DNA from: an uncultured Clostridium sp.
GTDB taxonomy: Bacteria > Bacillota > Clostridia > Lachnospirales > Lachnospiraceae
Assembly (NCBI GenBank): GCA_900538475.1
Contig: UPYT01000015.1
Location: 19,954-83,953, forward strand
Length of the DNA: 64,000 nucleotides
Direction of reading: 5' to 3'
A program made the translations under genes and the position numbers. This document shows, piece by piece, positions 7,746 through 17,900 of this stretch. The notes beneath the pieces are model-generated. The model worked only from the letters and a program-made list of their open reading frames with translations, did not search any database and had not been told where the DNA came from. Within the stretch, counting starts at the first letter, position 1. Each line of letters opens with the position of its first letter.

Positions 7746-10358
7746 ATGGCAGAGAAGCAGACAATTGCAGTTCCCGAAATCATTGACAATGTAGAAGCTC
7801 TGGAAGTAAAGATGCAGGCAATGCGTGAGGCTCAGAAGATTTTTGCTACCTTTACTCAGGAGCAGGTCGATAAAATTTTCTACGAGGCAGCATCTGCAGC
7901 CAACAAAATGAGAATCCCGCTGGCTAAGATGGCAGTGGCCGAGACCGGCATGGGTGTTGTAGAAGATAAGGTTATTAAAAATAACTATGCAGCAGAGTAT
8001 ATTTACAATGCTTACAAGAACACCAAAACCTGCGGTGTGGTAGAAGAAGATAAGGCGTACGGAATCAAGAAAATTGCAGAGCCTATCGGTCTGGTAGCAG
8101 CAGTTATTCCTACTACAAACCCGACCTCCACTGCTATTTTCAAAACTCTGATTTGCCTGAAAACAAGAAATGCAATTATTATTTCCCCACATCCCCGTGC
8201 AAAAGAATCTACCATTGCAGCAGCAAAGGTTGTTCTGGATGCAGCTGTTAAGGCTGGCGCACCGGAGGGAATTATCGGATGGATTGACGTACCGTCTCTG
8301 GAGCTGACCAACACAGTTATGAAGGATGCAGATATTATTCTGGCAACCGGCGGCCCGGGTATGGTTAAGGCAGCTTATTCTTCCGGAAAACCGGCGCTGG
8401 GCGTAGGCGCAGGAAATACCCCGGTTATTCTGGACGACACTGCTGATATTAAGATGGCAGTAAACTCCATTATTCATTCCAAAACCTTTGATAACGGTAT
8501 GATTTGTGCTTCTGAGCAGTCTGTAACTGTCCTGGCATCTGTTTATGATGAAGTAAAGAAAGAATTCGCATACCGCGGTTGCTACTTCCTGAAGCCGGAA
8601 GAGCTGGATAAGGTAAGAAAGACCATTCTGATCAATGGTTCTCTGAATGCAAAGATTGTAGGACAGAGCGCTTATAAGATTGCACAGCTGGCTGGCGTTG
8701 AGGTTCCGGTTGATACCAAGATTCTGATCGGTGAGGTTGAGTCTGTAGATATCAGCGAGGAATTTGCTCATGAGAAGCTGTCTCCGGTACTGGCTATGTA
8801 CAAGGCTGAGACCTTTGACGAGGCAATTGTAAAGGCTGAGCGTCTGGTTGCAGACGGCGGTTACGGACATACTGCTTCCCTGTACGTTAACGTAAATGAG
8901 CAGGAAAAGATTATGAAGCACGCAGAAGCAATGAAAACCTGCCGTATCCTGATTAATACTCCTTCTTCTCACGGCGGTATCGGTGATCTGTACAACTTCA
9001 AGCTGGCTCCGTCTCTGACACTGGGCTGCGGCTCCTGGGGCGGCAACTCTGTATCTGAGAACGTAGGCGTGAAGCATCTGCTGAACATTAAGACTGTTGC
9101 TGAGAGGAGAGAGAATATGCTGTGGTTCCGCGCACCGGAGAAGGTATACTTTAAGAAGGGCTGTCTGCCGGTAGCCCTGGATGAGCTGGGCACTGTTATG
9201 CACAAGAAGAGAGCATTTATTGTAACAGACTCCTTCTTATATATGAATGGCTACACCAAGCCGATTACTGACAAGCTGGACGAGATGGGTATTGTTTACC
9301 AGTGCTTCTCTGATGTTCAGCCGGATCCGACCCTGGCAAATGCACAGGCTGGTGCAAAGGCTATGACTGCTTTCCAGCCAGATGTAATTATCGCACTGGG
9401 CGGCGGTTCCGCAATGGATGCAGGTAAGATCATGTGGGTAATGTACGAGCATCCGGAAGTAGATTTCCAGGATATGGCAATGCGCTTCATCGATATCCGG
9501 AAACGTGTATACACCTTCCCGAAGATGGGTGAGAAGGCTTACTTTGTAGCAGTTCCGACTTCTTCCGGTACAGGTTCTGAGGTAACTCCGTTTGCTGTTA
9601 TTACAGATCAGGAGACTGGCGTGAAATATCCGCTGGCTGACTATCAGCTTCTGCCGAATATGGCAATCGTAGATACTGACAATATGATGAGCCAGCCTAA
9701 GGGACTGACCAGCGCATCTGGCGTAGACGTTCTGACTCATGCTCTGGAGGCTTATGCTTCTGTTATGGCAACTGACTACACAGATGGTCTGGCTCTGAAG
9801 GCAATGAAGAACGTATTTGAATACCTGCCCACCGCTTACAGCGACGGCAGCAATGTAGAGGCAAGAAGCAAAATGGCTGACGCTTCCTGCATGGCTGGTA
9901 TGGCATTTGCAAATGCATTCCTGGGTGTATGTCATTCCATGGCTCACAAGCTGGGCGCATTCCATCACCTGCCTCATGGTATTGCAAACGCACTGTTAAT
10001 TTCCCTGGTAGTAGAGTTTAACGCTGCTGAGTGCCCGAGAAAGATGGGAACCTTCTCTCAGTATCAGTATCCGCATACCAGAGCAAGATACGCTGAGTGC
10101 GCACGTTTTGTAGGTATTCAGGCTGCAAATGACGAAGAAGCTGTTAAGAAGCTGATCGATAAGATCGAAGAGCTGAAGGCTGCTGTAGGCGTAAAGAAAA
10201 CCATCGCTGAGTACGGCGTAGATGAGAAGTACTTCCTGGATACTCTGGATGCAATGGTAGAGCAGGCATTTGATGACCAGTGCACAGGCGCAAACCCGAG
10301 ATATCCGCTGATGAGCGAAATCAAGGAAATGTATCTGAGAGCTTACTACGGAAAATAA
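7746..10358 (+). CDS. adhE: Bifunctional acetaldehyde-CoA/alcohol dehydrogenase AdhE
   Basis: 870 residues, normal AdhE length. It reduces acetyl-CoA to acetaldehyde and then to ethanol using NADH, and usually forms spirosomes in the cytoplasm. The N-terminal aldehyde dehydrogenase half has the catalytic cysteine C254 in NGMICASEQSV. A linker follows, and the C-terminal iron-dependent alcohol dehydrogenase half starts near residue 455, with the nucleotide site IIALGGGSAMDAGK and iron-binding histidines in GVCHSMAHKLGAFHHLPHG. The ATG at 7746 is chosen because GGAGG at 7731 is 10 bases away; a GTG at 7740 would be too close. Codon use is more biased than in the neighbours, as for a highly expressed gene. 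Confidence 0.98.
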   Translation: MAEKQTIAVPEIIDNVEALEVKMQAMREAQKIFATFTQEQVDKIFYEAASAANKMRIPLAKMAVAETGMGVVEDKVIKNNYAAEYIYNAYKNTKTCGVVEEDKAYGIKKIAEPIGLVAAVIPTTNPTSTAIFKTLICLKTRNAIIISPHPRAKESTIAAAKVVLDAAVKAGAPEGIIGWIDVPSLELTNTVMKDADIILATGGPGMVKAAYSSGKPALGVGAGNTPVILDDTADIKMAVNSIIHSKTFDNGMICASEQSVTVLASVYDEVKKEFAYRGCYFLKPEELDKVRKTILINGSLNAKIVGQSAYKIAQLAGVEVPVDTKILIGEVESVDISEEFAHEKLSPVLAMYKAETFDEAIVKAERLVADGGYGHTASLYVNVNEQEKIMKHAEAMKTCRILINTPSSHGGIGDLYNFKLAPSLTLGCGSWGGNSVSENVGVKHLLNIKTVAERRENMLWFRAPEKVYFKKGCLPVALDELGTVMHKKRAFIVTDSFLYMNGYTKPITDKLDEMGIVYQCFSDVQPDPTLANAQAGAKAMTAFQPDVIIALGGGSAMDAGKIMWVMYEHPEVDFQDMAMRFIDIRKRVYTFPKMGEKAYFVAVPTSSGTGSEVTPFAVITDQETGVKYPLADYQLLPNMAIVDTDNMMSQPKGLTSASGVDVLTHALEAYASVMATDYTDGLALKAMKNVFEYLPTAYSDGSNVEARSKMADASCMAGMAFANAFLGVCHSMAHKLGAFHHLPHGIANALLISLVVEFNAAECPRKMGTFSQYQYPHTRARYAECARFVGIQAANDEEAVKKLIDKIEELKAAVGVKKTIAEYGVDEKYFLDTLDAMVEQAFDDQCTGANPRYPLMSEIKEMYLRAYYGK

Positions 10359-10401
10359 GAGAAATACAGAAAAATATAATAAAATACAATAAAACAAAAT
10401 C

Positions 10402-10457
10402 AGAGACTGAATGCGGAGAAACCGAAGATAGCGGAGACTCCCATCCAGTCTCTTTTT
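10402..10457 (+). terminator. Terminator after adhE
   Basis: AGAGACTGAATG (10402-10413) pairs with CATCCAGTCTCT (10442-10453) with one mismatch, then a run of six T. Confidence 0.8.
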
Positions 10458-10458
10458 T

Positions 10459-10581
10459 ATGTCATAGGAAAGAGCATCCTATGACATAAAAACGCTCCGC
10501 GAGGATCGCCATGCGGCGGCAGAGAATTTTGTTGCAGAAGCAACCCGCCGCAGGCGGAGAAGCTCGCTCGCGAGCTTCTTT
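10459..10581. repeat. CATAGGAAA hairpin element, copy 1
   Basis: Opens with the hairpin GTCATAGGAA...TCCTATGAC, continues CGCTCCGCGAGGATCGCCATG, has the hairpin CCGCCGCAGGCGG, and ends with a 9-bp stem GAAGCTCGC/GCGAGCTTC plus TTTT. Related copies are at 28594, 36867 and 46877. It fills the gap between adhE and the converging kinase gene. Confidence 0.8.
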
Positions 10582-11913
10582 TCACAGCTTTAAAACTACA
10601 TCTACACAAAATTGTCCGTTATCATAAGAAAACTGCGACATACCATTGTATTTTTCAGCCAGTGTTCGGATGGAATACAGGCCGATTCCATGTTCCCTCT
10701 GTGTCTGACTGTTTAGCTGGCTTTTGGTAGTCTGGTAAATGCCGGATTCCTTTTTCAGGTTTCCGTCAGAGCTGTTGGAAGAGACGATATACAGACTGTT
10801 TTGTTCCAGAATTTCAATAGTCAGAATGAAATATCGCTCTTTTTCCGGAACTGTCCGGCATCCCGCAATGGCATTTTCCAGAATATTTCCCATCAGACTG
10901 GACAGATCCAGAGTGGAAATTGTCAGAGGATCAGGAATGGAAATGTGCCATTCTGTACGGATTTCTGCCGACTGCGCCATGGCATAATAGTGATGAAACA
11001 AGGCATTGAGTACTGCGTTTTTGCAGAAGGGGCGCAGCTTGTCCAGCGTCAGCACCTGCTGTTCATAGTCTGCTAAATATTTCTTCAGATTTTCCACGTC
11101 TCCGCTGTTTGCCAGGACAGAAAGCGCGTGGACAGAATGCTTAAAATCGTGGCGCAGGTGCCGCGTCTGCTCCATATGGTTATAAAGGATGTTGTACTGT
11201 TCCGCCTGGATTTCAAGAAAATGCGTCCGTTCCTGCTGGCGAAAGGAGTCGATTAAAAGAGTAACCGTATGATAGAAAAGAACGCAGAGAAACAGGAGAA
11301 GCCCCAGGAGCAGCGTGATACAGATCAGGAATATGAAAAAAACGCGGTTGACATGCAGGGTTTCGTAGGAATGAGGAATACACTGGATATTAAACAAAAG
11401 AAAGAAGCCGGAAACAGGCAGGGTAATATACCAGATGTGCTCAATGTCCAGACATTCGATCAGGTGGGCAAGTTTTTTGCTGAAAGAAAAAGAAAGAATC
11501 AGCGTTAAAAAAAGAGAGGCAAAAAGCTGAAACAAAACAGTATCAAGAAAAACATCCAGATACGTTCCATAGGGATGGAACCAGGCGCTAAAGGCAATAG
11601 AATAGAGGTAACAAAAGGACAACAGGGAGCAGTTGAGGATATAAACAGCAAGTGCCTTGGAAAGAGACACGTTCAGCGTTTTCCAGTAAAACAGAAAGAA
11701 TATAGCAATAACTGGAAACATGACTGCATTGGCACCAATATGAAAAAACGTCAGAATCCATGCGGCAGCAGGAATGAAAAATAGATATACGAGTCCAAAA
11801 AGTCCTGCTGTGCGGGCGGGAGAATAGCGCAGCTTGGTTTTCATGGGAAGATAGCACAGGAGAGCAGCAGGAATCAGAACAAGAAATTGAACAAAACTTG
11901 CCAGAAAATTCAT
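10582..11913 (-). CDS. GHKL-type sensor histidine kinase (AgrC-like)
   Basis: 443 residues. Six or seven hydrophobic segments occupy about residues 1-220, then a dimerisation segment with RHLRHDFKHS (H255 is the likely phospho-acceptor) and a GHKL ATPase domain with N-box LMGNILENAIAG and G-box HGIGLYSIRTLAEKYNG. This is the AgrC/VirS class that senses peptides or other small signals. The partner regulator gene is immediately upstream (11988-12728). I found no agrB or agrD-like gene nearby, so the signal is unknown. Confidence 0.93.
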   Translation of the reverse strand: MNFLASFVQFLVLIPAALLCYLPMKTKLRYSPARTAGLFGLVYLFFIPAAAWILTFFHIGANAVMFPVIAIFFLFYWKTLNVSLSKALAVYILNCSLLSFCYLYSIAFSAWFHPYGTYLDVFLDTVLFQLFASLFLTLILSFSFSKKLAHLIECLDIEHIWYITLPVSGFFLLFNIQCIPHSYETLHVNRVFFIFLICITLLLGLLLFLCVLFYHTVTLLIDSFRQQERTHFLEIQAEQYNILYNHMEQTRHLRHDFKHSVHALSVLANSGDVENLKKYLADYEQQVLTLDKLRPFCKNAVLNALFHHYYAMAQSAEIRTEWHISIPDPLTISTLDLSSLMGNILENAIAGCRTVPEKERYFILTIEILEQNSLYIVSSNSSDGNLKKESGIYQTTKSQLNSQTQREHGIGLYSIRTLAEKYNGMSQFSYDNGQFCVDVVLKL

Positions 11914-11987
11914 GGTAGGATCCTCCTTTATAATGTAAGAAGAAATTTTTCGGAAAATGTCTGTTTTGCAGGAATGCGGAGAAAAAC

Positions 11988-12728
11988 TCAGGTGTGCCTG
12001 TGATGATGTTCGCTGCGAAGCCAGGAGAAATGGTATTGGCGAAGCGCATTTTCCAGCTTCTGGCTGTCCCGGACGCGAACAGGAAAGCTTGTGCCGTCAG
12101 TCAGAATGCAGGCTTTCTTTGTAAGGGCATGTATATAATCTGCATTGACAAGAATTCCCCGGTTAACTGACAGAAAACGCGGATCATGACCGGTAAGCCG
12201 AAGAAAATTTTCAGCAGTCATACGGCTGCGCAGATGTTTTCCGTCCTTTGTGCAAATATCCAGATAATGGGCATCATTTACCACAGACACAATATCAGAC
12301 AGCAGAAGAGGAATCGTCTGCCGGCCGCTGACAATGTTGATACAGGGCGTCTGCTTTGGAAAATGTTTCTGGGCATCATCCAGGACCTGAAAGAGCCGTC
12401 TCTCAGAAAAAGGCTTGGTAATATAATCAAAGGCATGAAAAGAAAAGGCATCAGGCATAAAATCACTGGAGAAAGTGAGGAAAACCAGAAGACAGGCGTG
12501 ATCGATTTCCCGCAGCTTTCTGGCCGTGTCAATGCCATTAATCCCTTTCATAAAAATATCCATAAAAACAATCTGATAAACGCCAGGCTGAAATGTGTTC
12601 AGAAACTCAGCTCCTCCCAAAAAGCAGGTAAGCTCTGTCGGTTCGCCGGTTCTGGTTTCAAAATCCTGGCAGAGAATTTTCATTTGTTCTATGCAACTCT
12701 GCTCATCATCTACGATGGCAATTTTCAT
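11988..12728 (-). CDS. LytTR-family response regulator (AgrA-like)
   Basis: 246 residues from the ATG at 12728, which has AAAAGGA ten bases upstream; a GTG three codons earlier is possible. The N-terminal receiver domain has acidic residues DDE and phospho-acceptor D57 in FMDIFMKG. The conserved Lys is in DYITKPFSERRL. The C-terminal LytTR DNA-binding domain follows (DAHYLDICTKDGKHLRSRMT, FLSVNRGILVNADYIHAL). It is the cognate partner of the GHKL kinase and leads the operon, transcribed divergently from the BTAD regulator and the pilus locus. Its targets are not shown by the sequence. Confidence 0.93.
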   Translation of the reverse strand: MKIAIVDDEQSCIEQMKILCQDFETRTGEPTELTCFLGGAEFLNTFQPGVYQIVFMDIFMKGINGIDTARKLREIDHACLLVFLTFSSDFMPDAFSFHAFDYITKPFSERRLFQVLDDAQKHFPKQTPCINIVSGRQTIPLLLSDIVSVVNDAHYLDICTKDGKHLRSRMTAENFLRLTGHDPRFLSVNRGILVNADYIHALTKKACILTDGTSFPVRVRDSQKLENALRQYHFSWLRSEHHHRHT

Positions 12729-12737
12729 GAGAATCAC

Positions 12738-13080
12738 GTCCTTTTCTGTTTTATTTTATCATAAAAATATGGGGGAGTTCCAGTATTCTCTTTGTCTTTT
12801 CGAGGCCAGAAAATGTATGTTCGTGCCAAACGGATTGTTTTTTATAGGAAAAACCAATATAATAACTTCAGGGAAGGAATGATTGATTATATTAAAAAAA
12901 AGATAAAAAAGCAATAAAATGTACATAAAAAGTGCAGAATTTATGGCATTTCTGCGCATTTTATGTTATTCTATTTTTGTGACTGAATGCGAATGGAGAA
13001 TTACACATTTCATTGGCGTTTTTTTGACAATCAATAGAGAATTCCTGCTGGTGTACTATATTTTTTCGGGGGGGGATAAA
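12738..13080. other. Divergent intergenic region
   Basis: This 343-bp AT-rich spacer separates the LytTR regulator from the BTAD gene. A TTGACA at 13024 is seen, but no -10 lies at 16-18 bp, so I do not call a promoter. No gene or agrD-like peptide is evident. Confidence 0.4.
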
Positions 13081-14291
13081 ATGGAATTCCAAAAACAGAC
13101 AGTGTTGGAGGTCTGTATGCTTGGAGGTTTTTCTGTTACCTATCAGGGAAAAGAGATTCTGATAGGAAGGAAAAATACCTTAAAATTTATCCAGCTTCTG
13201 CAGTTGATTTGGCTCAGGGGAGAAAGAAGAATTTCTAAAAAAGAGCTGATTGACGCGTTGTATGACCGAAGAGAAGGGCGGACGCCAATAACAGCATCAA
13301 CAATCTCCTCCATCAGGTAAAAAAACAGCTTCCGGCAGCGGGACTGCCAGACTGCAATTATATTATTCGTATAGAGGGAGATTATATGGCGGGAACAGAG
13401 ATTCCAGTAAGAACCGATGTTCAGAGTTTTGTGGAGCTGGCGGAAGCCGGGGACAGAGAATTGAATGAAGAGAAAAGCGCCTGTTATTATAAGCAGGCGT
13501 TGGATCTGTATAAGGGAGAACTGCTTCCTGATATTTCCACGGAGATATGGGTTATTGAGGAGAATCTGCAGCTGAAGATGATTTTTGATACCTGTGTTCA
13601 GAGACTGGCAGATTATTTCAAACGAAACGGAAAGGATGCAGAACTGGAAGCATTGTACGAAAAGGCTGTCAGGCTGTTTCCTTATGAAAATTGGCAGCTG
13701 GATCAGATTGATGCTCTTTTAGCAAAAGGAGAAAATGAGAGAGCTCTGGAGATTTATCATCAGATGGTTCAGCTGTATTCGGATGAAATGGGACTGGATC
13801 CTACACCGGAGATGCTGGAATGTTATGAGAAGATCAGCCAGAGTTCCCATGCGCTGCCGGGAGATATGGAATTTATTAAACGGGAATTGAGTGAAAAGAA
13901 GGAGGAACGCAGGCGGGGAGCATATTTCTGCGATTACCGGACCTTCACTGAGATCTGCCATGTTACAAGAAGAAATATGGAACGTCTGGGAAAATCCATT
14001 TACCTGATGCTTTGTACTCTAAGCGATTATGAGGGGAAGCCGATCCAGAATCAGGAAAAGCTGAAGCTTCGCTCAGCGGATCTGGAGCAGGTGATTTGCG
14101 GATGTTTGAGAGAAGGAGATACCTTTACCAGATATAACCAGTCTCAGTATCTGATTATGCTGGTTGGAACCAATAAAGAGAATTGTGAGATTGTATACCA
14201 GAGAATCAAAAACCGGCTGAGGGAGAAGATTCAAACCAAGGCTTCCATCAGCTATACAGTGGCGTCGCTGGCAGATTTAAAAGATATTTAA
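13081..14291 (+). pseudogene. SARP/BTAD-type transcriptional activator, frameshifted
   Basis: The reading frame from ATG 13081 (MEFQKQTVLEVCMLGGFSV) gives an OmpR-like winged-helix start, then shifts near 13276-13282 (GAAGGGCGGAC). The next frame continues it seamlessly: DANNSINNLLHQVKKQLPAA, then the BTAD helical region and ALYEKAVRLFPYENWQLDQI. Joined length is about 403 residues. After the BTAD region comes a C-terminal part resembling a degenerate GGDEF-like domain (about the last 130 residues). One base missing in a G run explains the break; sequencing error or true inactivation cannot be told apart. Such regulators commonly precede Lachnospiraceae pilus loci, and this one probably controls the genes downstream. 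Confidence 0.8.
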
Positions 14292-14316
14292 AAAGAAATA
14301 TAAGACAGATGAAGAG

Positions 14317-14353
14317 CAGGTAAGTGCAAAAAAAGCGCTTATCTGTTTTTTTA
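14317..14353 (+). terminator. Terminator after BTAD regulator
   Basis: CAGGTAAGTGC pairs with GCGCTTATCTG (two G-U pairs) around an A7 loop, followed by T7. Confidence 0.75.
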
Positions 14354-14436
14354 TACATTTTTTAAAAATTTAATATTTTTTAAGAGTTTCTTTAATAATC
14401 TGTCTGGTAAAGTGTCATATATAAGAGGTGAGAAAA

Positions 14437-14907
14437 ATGGGGACAGTCGTTTACAATCTGTATGCACCCAATCTGATTTGTATTGGAATCGATGGGGGAA
14501 ATAATGGAGAATATACTGGACGGATTTGGCATCAATATTCAGATGAGCCGCTGTCCTTTCAAGGAACCATGGAGATGGTACGGTCGATAGAAAATCTGTT
14601 TAATCAGTGGAATTTTCCACAGAGTTCTACAGACAGCCGTTCCTTTTCAACAAAGAAACCCGTTGCCGGAGAAGTACAGGGGAAAGGGGTCGAACTTCAA
14701 ATGGATGCATCACGTTTACACAATAAAAATGGAGGAAAGGGAACCTTTGTCGTACATGTCAGGTACCGGCAGAATGCAACCTGGCAGGGAGACGTCATCT
14801 GGGCAGAAAAAAATGAACGCCAGAGCTTTCGCAGTGCGCTGGAGCTTCTGAAGCTGATCGACAGTGCGTTGGACAGTAAGGAAGGGGAGGAATTGGAAAA
14901 TGATTAA
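14437..14907 (+). CDS. Unknown protein at head of pilus locus
   Basis: 156 residues from ATG 14437 with AGAGGTG upstream; a GTG three codons earlier is possible. No signal peptide or transmembrane helix is seen, so it should be cytoplasmic. Visible features are an N-terminal beta-rich part (IGIDGGNNGEYTGRIWHQYS), a middle linker, and a second strand-rich part ending in a helix (TFVVHVRYRQNATWQGDVIW, then SALELLKLIDSALDSKE). The two halves look alike (GRIWHQYS/GDVIWAEK, each followed by a helix with ENLFNQW or ELLKLID), so an internal duplication is possible. I cannot name a family. It lies 52 bp before the adhesin gene, after the regulator. Confidence 0.75.
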   Translation: MGTVVYNLYAPNLICIGIDGGNNGEYTGRIWHQYSDEPLSFQGTMEMVRSIENLFNQWNFPQSSTDSRSFSTKKPVAGEVQGKGVELQMDASRLHNKNGGKGTFVVHVRYRQNATWQGDVIWAEKNERQSFRSALELLKLIDSALDSKEGEELEND

Positions 14908-14959
14908 AACAGAAAGACTGAAAGATACAAAAATAAAGAAGAGGGAGGGATAACAGACA

Positions 14960-17900
14960 ATGGGAGAAAATTCCAGGATGCAGAATCACATAAACGAAAT
15001 AAAAAGAAAAACTCAGCATTTTTGGAGTCATAAGGGAAAACGGTTCTGTGCGGCAATGCTTTGTGCCAGTATGGTTATGGGAAATGCAGGCAGTATTGCA
15101 AATGCATCCAATGTGATTGTTTCCGGAGAAAGCGGTCTGGCAACTCCCAGCAACACAGTCAATGCAGCAACGCCGTCCAACGGAAGTGAGCTTCATCGTT
15201 TCCAGACGACGGGAGAAGAACTGTATGAGGCTCTGCAGAATGCGATTGCCGGAGACGCGCGGGCAGATGTGGAATTCACAGGCGGGAACAGAGAAGAATA
15301 TGAAGACTTTTTCCTGGAGCCGGGAGATTATTATGAATTAAAGCTGGAAAATGGGAAAAAGGGAAATCAGGCAGAGCTGAGAGTTTTTGCCAGAATCGAA
15401 GAAAGCGAACTGGTTGGAAGCGAACAGGATGATTATGTAGTAGACGGCTCAGAAGAGCTGATGCTGCTGGTTACGAATCATTCAGATGGGGATCAGAAAG
15501 CCATCGTTGCAGTTGACGAAAAGCATACTCCAGAATTCGTGATACCGGTAAATGTAAAGTCGGATGCAGAGCTGATAACATCACCATCTCCTGTGATTGA
15601 TACAACAAAAACAGGCGAGGCAGCTGAAACAGCAACACCTTCTAATGGAATGACAGCAACGCCCTCTGACAGTGAAGAACCGGAAACAGAGGCTCCGGAG
15701 GAAAAACCGGCAGACGAGCTGGAAGGCGAAGTTTATGAGCTGACCAGTGTGAAGGAGGGAACGGCAGTCGGTTTCCTTACGACAGCCGGAGAACTGGGAC
15801 TGGATGATATGGCTCTGATTGCTACAGATTCCAACGCTCTGACCCGTTACAGTATGCCGGTAGACGGCGCGGAAAATATTCTGGTAGATGTGACAGCCAA
15901 GAGAGGAACCCTTCCTGAGGGCGCAGAGTTGAGAGCCAGATATCTGACAGAAGATGGAAATGAATATCAGGACGCAAAGAATGCCTTGGACGAAGCCAAC
16001 GAGGAATATGGCGGAATGATGGCTTTGGACATCGGCTTCTGGCTGAATGACGAAGAGATAGAACCGGAACCTGGAAGCGAGGTTCAGGTCAAGATCAGAA
16101 TGGATGCCAATCTTCTTCCGGATGATGTAGATGTGGGAACCTTAAAGGTTCAGCATCACGCAGAAACGGAGCAGGGCATCCGGGTAGAGAATGTGGCAAA
16201 GGCAGTGACTGTAGAAGAAGCAGCAGCTTTGGAGACTGAGGATGCCGCGACAGAGATTCCGGCAGCAGAGCCTATGACCATGTCTCTTATGAGCCTGAGC
16301 GCAGATGCAGTTCCACTTGACGAAGAAATCCTTGATGATGAGATCATCGAAGAGGCGGATTCGGAAAGCCCGGTCGAGACGATTATGGATACGGTTGACA
16401 CAGAGCCGGGAACACTGAAGGTTATTGAGACAGACGGCGAGGCAGCTGTGGTTGAGACGGCGTTTGTGGTGGACGGGTTCTCGTATTTTACCATAACCTA
16501 TAGAATAAACAGCAAAAAAGTACATCTGGTTGATACCAATGGCCAGCCGGTAAAGGGTGCCTCCAGTGTCAATTTAGGAAAACATGAAGTAGACTACCAG
16601 ACCTGGACAAGCATAGAAACCATAGCCGGTGAGTTTGTAAAGGAGATAGATGGATATCGTTTCCAGAGCGCTCATGTAGGAAGCTGGCAGGGAGCGGAAC
16701 TTAAATGGATTTGCTATTACAGTTCACGTAGGGGGTGGAGATACAGCAACGAAAGCAGGAAGCCAGATGATGATGAGAGAGAAAAAAGTCTTGAGAAAGA
16801 TATCTATATTGTATATGAAAAAGTAGATACAACACCAGCAAAGACAGTTGAAACCGTAGACATTACGGGAAAGATGCAGGTAAACCTGTTTAACTACAAT
16901 GCAAGAGATGTTAATTTCAGAGATGGAGTATTTCATTTCGTTGATACTGGCTATGGAAACACAGAAGACTATAAATGGAATCACTATATTTACGGTGTTA
17001 TCCAGAACGTAGTTGAGGATCAGCTTTCTAATGGTTATCCTAAATTAACCTCAAGAAACGCAGCAAACCGAAGTTTGAGCTATCTGTTTAATCCATATAA
17101 CAACAAGGCTGTGGAGTCTTATGCAGATACAGGAAGCATCTTTTTGCAGTCTGAATATGATGACAGCGGATATTATTACTATAATGCTGCTGAGAATTTT
17201 GCAAAATATAACAGGGATACCGACGATTTTACCGTATATAATAAGCCGACAGAGTCTAAGGCAAAATTTCTGCCGTTTAATGATATGAATGCTGACGGAG
17301 AGATAACAAAGGGTGAAGACTACCTGTTCGGAATGACAGTAGAAGCAAAATTTATTCAGCCAAAGAAAGGTCAGGCTGTCTGGACAAAACCAGATGGAAC
17401 CATCACACAGGATGACATGGTCTTTGAATTTGACGGTGATGATGACGTATGGGTATTCATTGATGATGTTCTTGTTCTGGACTTAGGTGCGCTGCACGCT
17501 TCAGCAGCAGGTCATATTAACTTTGCAACAGGAGAGGTTCAGGTTGATAACAACGGAAAAGGAGACAGATGGGAGGCAGAGGATCTGTATTCTATTATGA
17601 AAGCCGCTGGAAAATCAAGCCAGTGGCTGAATGAGAATTTCCAGATTCAAAGCGGCAAGCGGATATTTAAGGATTATACGGATCATACCTTTAAGTTTTT
17701 CTATCTGGAACGGGGACGCGGAGATTCAAACTGTAAGATTAAATTTAATCTTCAGACCATTCCTACCGGAACAATTAACTTTAAGAAAAACCTGGAGTAT
17801 GCCAATGTCCAATATGCGGAGGATCTGGACTTTACGTTTAAAACATTTATTGATTATGACGGAGAGGACGGAAATTACGAAGTATATCGAGGTCATTACT

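Noticed and set aside
7722..9203. 493-codon open frame on the minus strand opposite adhE
   Set aside because: It is a mirror of the strongly biased adhE codons; its sequence is Cys/Asn/Leu-rich with no family features and no ribosome site.
9237..9977. Second minus-strand frame opposite adhE
   Set aside because: Same reason as the larger antisense frame; no recognisable features.
12738..13080. Searched for an agrD-like peptide gene
   Set aside because: No short frame with ribosome site, amphipathic leader and Cys/Ser core was found.
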